Shown here piece by piece: positions 5,972 to 6,092 of a DNA stretch of 6,092 bases. Below the pieces are notes generated by a model that saw only the letters and a list, made by a program, of their open reading frames with translations, had not been told where the DNA came from and made no database searches. Each line of letters begins with the position of its first letter. Within the stretch, counting starts at the first letter, position 1. The DNA comes from JAADCS01 sp964473735 (GTDB lineage: Bacteria > Hydrothermota > Hydrothermia > LBFQ01). Position numbers and translations under genes: made by a program. The DNA lies in assembly GCA_964473735.1 (NCBI GenBank), contig CAYYQD010000077.1, forward strand, positions 1-6,092. Reading direction: 5' to 3'.

Positions 5972-6036
5972 CTGGACTCTGTTCCGACGGACGATGAATA
6001 CCGTTGAAATGAGGTAAAGGGATTACGCCAGAGAAG

Positions 6037-6092
6037 AGCGGGCGACGGGATTCGAACCCGCGACCCCCAGCTTGGGAAGCTGGTGCTCTACC
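6037..6092 (-). tRNA. tRNA-Gly, anticodon CCC, 5-prime end outside the window
   Basis: Read on the minus strand, the sequence runs from the D-loop GG to the discriminator base. The anticodon stem CCAGC/GCTGG encloses the loop TTCCCAA, giving anticodon CCC (plus-strand 6074-6076), which reads the glycine codon GGG. The variable loop is GGGTC, the T stem is GCGGG/CCCGT (one G-U) and the T loop is TTCGAAT. The 3-prime acceptor strand is CGCCCGC with discriminator T, which is usual for bacterial tRNA-Gly. The CCA end is not encoded: CTT follows the discriminator, so it must be added by a nucleotidyltransferase. About 17 bases at the 5-prime end are cut off by the window edge. Confidence 0.95.

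Larger units (their letters stand above)
5588..6036. other. Intergenic region between tRNA-Gly and the propeller gene
   Basis: This gap of 449 bases has no convincing protein. The longest minus-strand frame here (ATG at 5904, 108 codons) runs through the structured elements and over the start of the propeller gene in another frame, and it resembles no family. The region contains the propeller promoter-like box, the second copy of the hairpin element, a plus-strand promoter-like pair, a terminator-like hairpin and an AT-rich hairpin. From 5972 to 6036 I see nothing I can name. Confidence 0.7.

Overview
The window reads as a piece of a bacterial chromosome with every recognisable gene on the minus strand. 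In transcription order (right to left) these are a tRNA-Gly cut by the right edge, a large secreted beta-propeller protein, the DNA-repair gene uvrB, and the first codons of another gene cut by the left edge. The organism cannot be named from this. The propeller protein ends in a domain resembling the Bacteroidota/FCB-group type A sorting domain (type IX secretion tail), and both proteins are rich in charged residues. This suggests a member of the FCB superphylum or a related uncultured, possibly thermophilic, lineage; that is inference.

Region by region. 1-29: start of an unidentified gene. 109-2133: uvrB, for which I choose an internal GTG that gives a normal 674-residue protein. 2134-2500: a 367-base gap that codes for no convincing protein but holds a structured intergenic element (2209-2245). 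2501-5587: a 1028-residue protein with 21 LVIVD-type repeats, probably three seven-bladed propellers, and a C-terminal sorting domain. 5588-6036: a 449-base gap with a second copy of the element (5755-5791) and other inverted repeats. 6037-6092: tRNA-Gly(CCC), missing its first 17 or so bases.

Two things stand out. First, all three protein starts have the same arrangement, TAAAAT followed 6, 7 or 8 bases later by the start codon. This is a -10 box placed so that transcription would begin at the start codon, meaning leaderless mRNAs. Second, the two gaps share a 37-base element without indels (25 of 37 identical, 10 of 12 differences are transitions) that folds into a 9-10 bp hairpin. Every arm difference keeps base pairing if the minus strand is read. 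On the opposite strand each copy is preceded by TTGACA-N18-TAG(A/C)AT and followed by a hairpin with a T-rich tail, so each could instead be a short plus-strand RNA. I cannot decide the strand from this window alone.

The genes show no shared pathway. UvrB is housekeeping nucleotide excision repair, and the propeller protein is an exported accessory protein. The long gaps and individual promoter-like sequences suggest separate transcription units rather than one operon.
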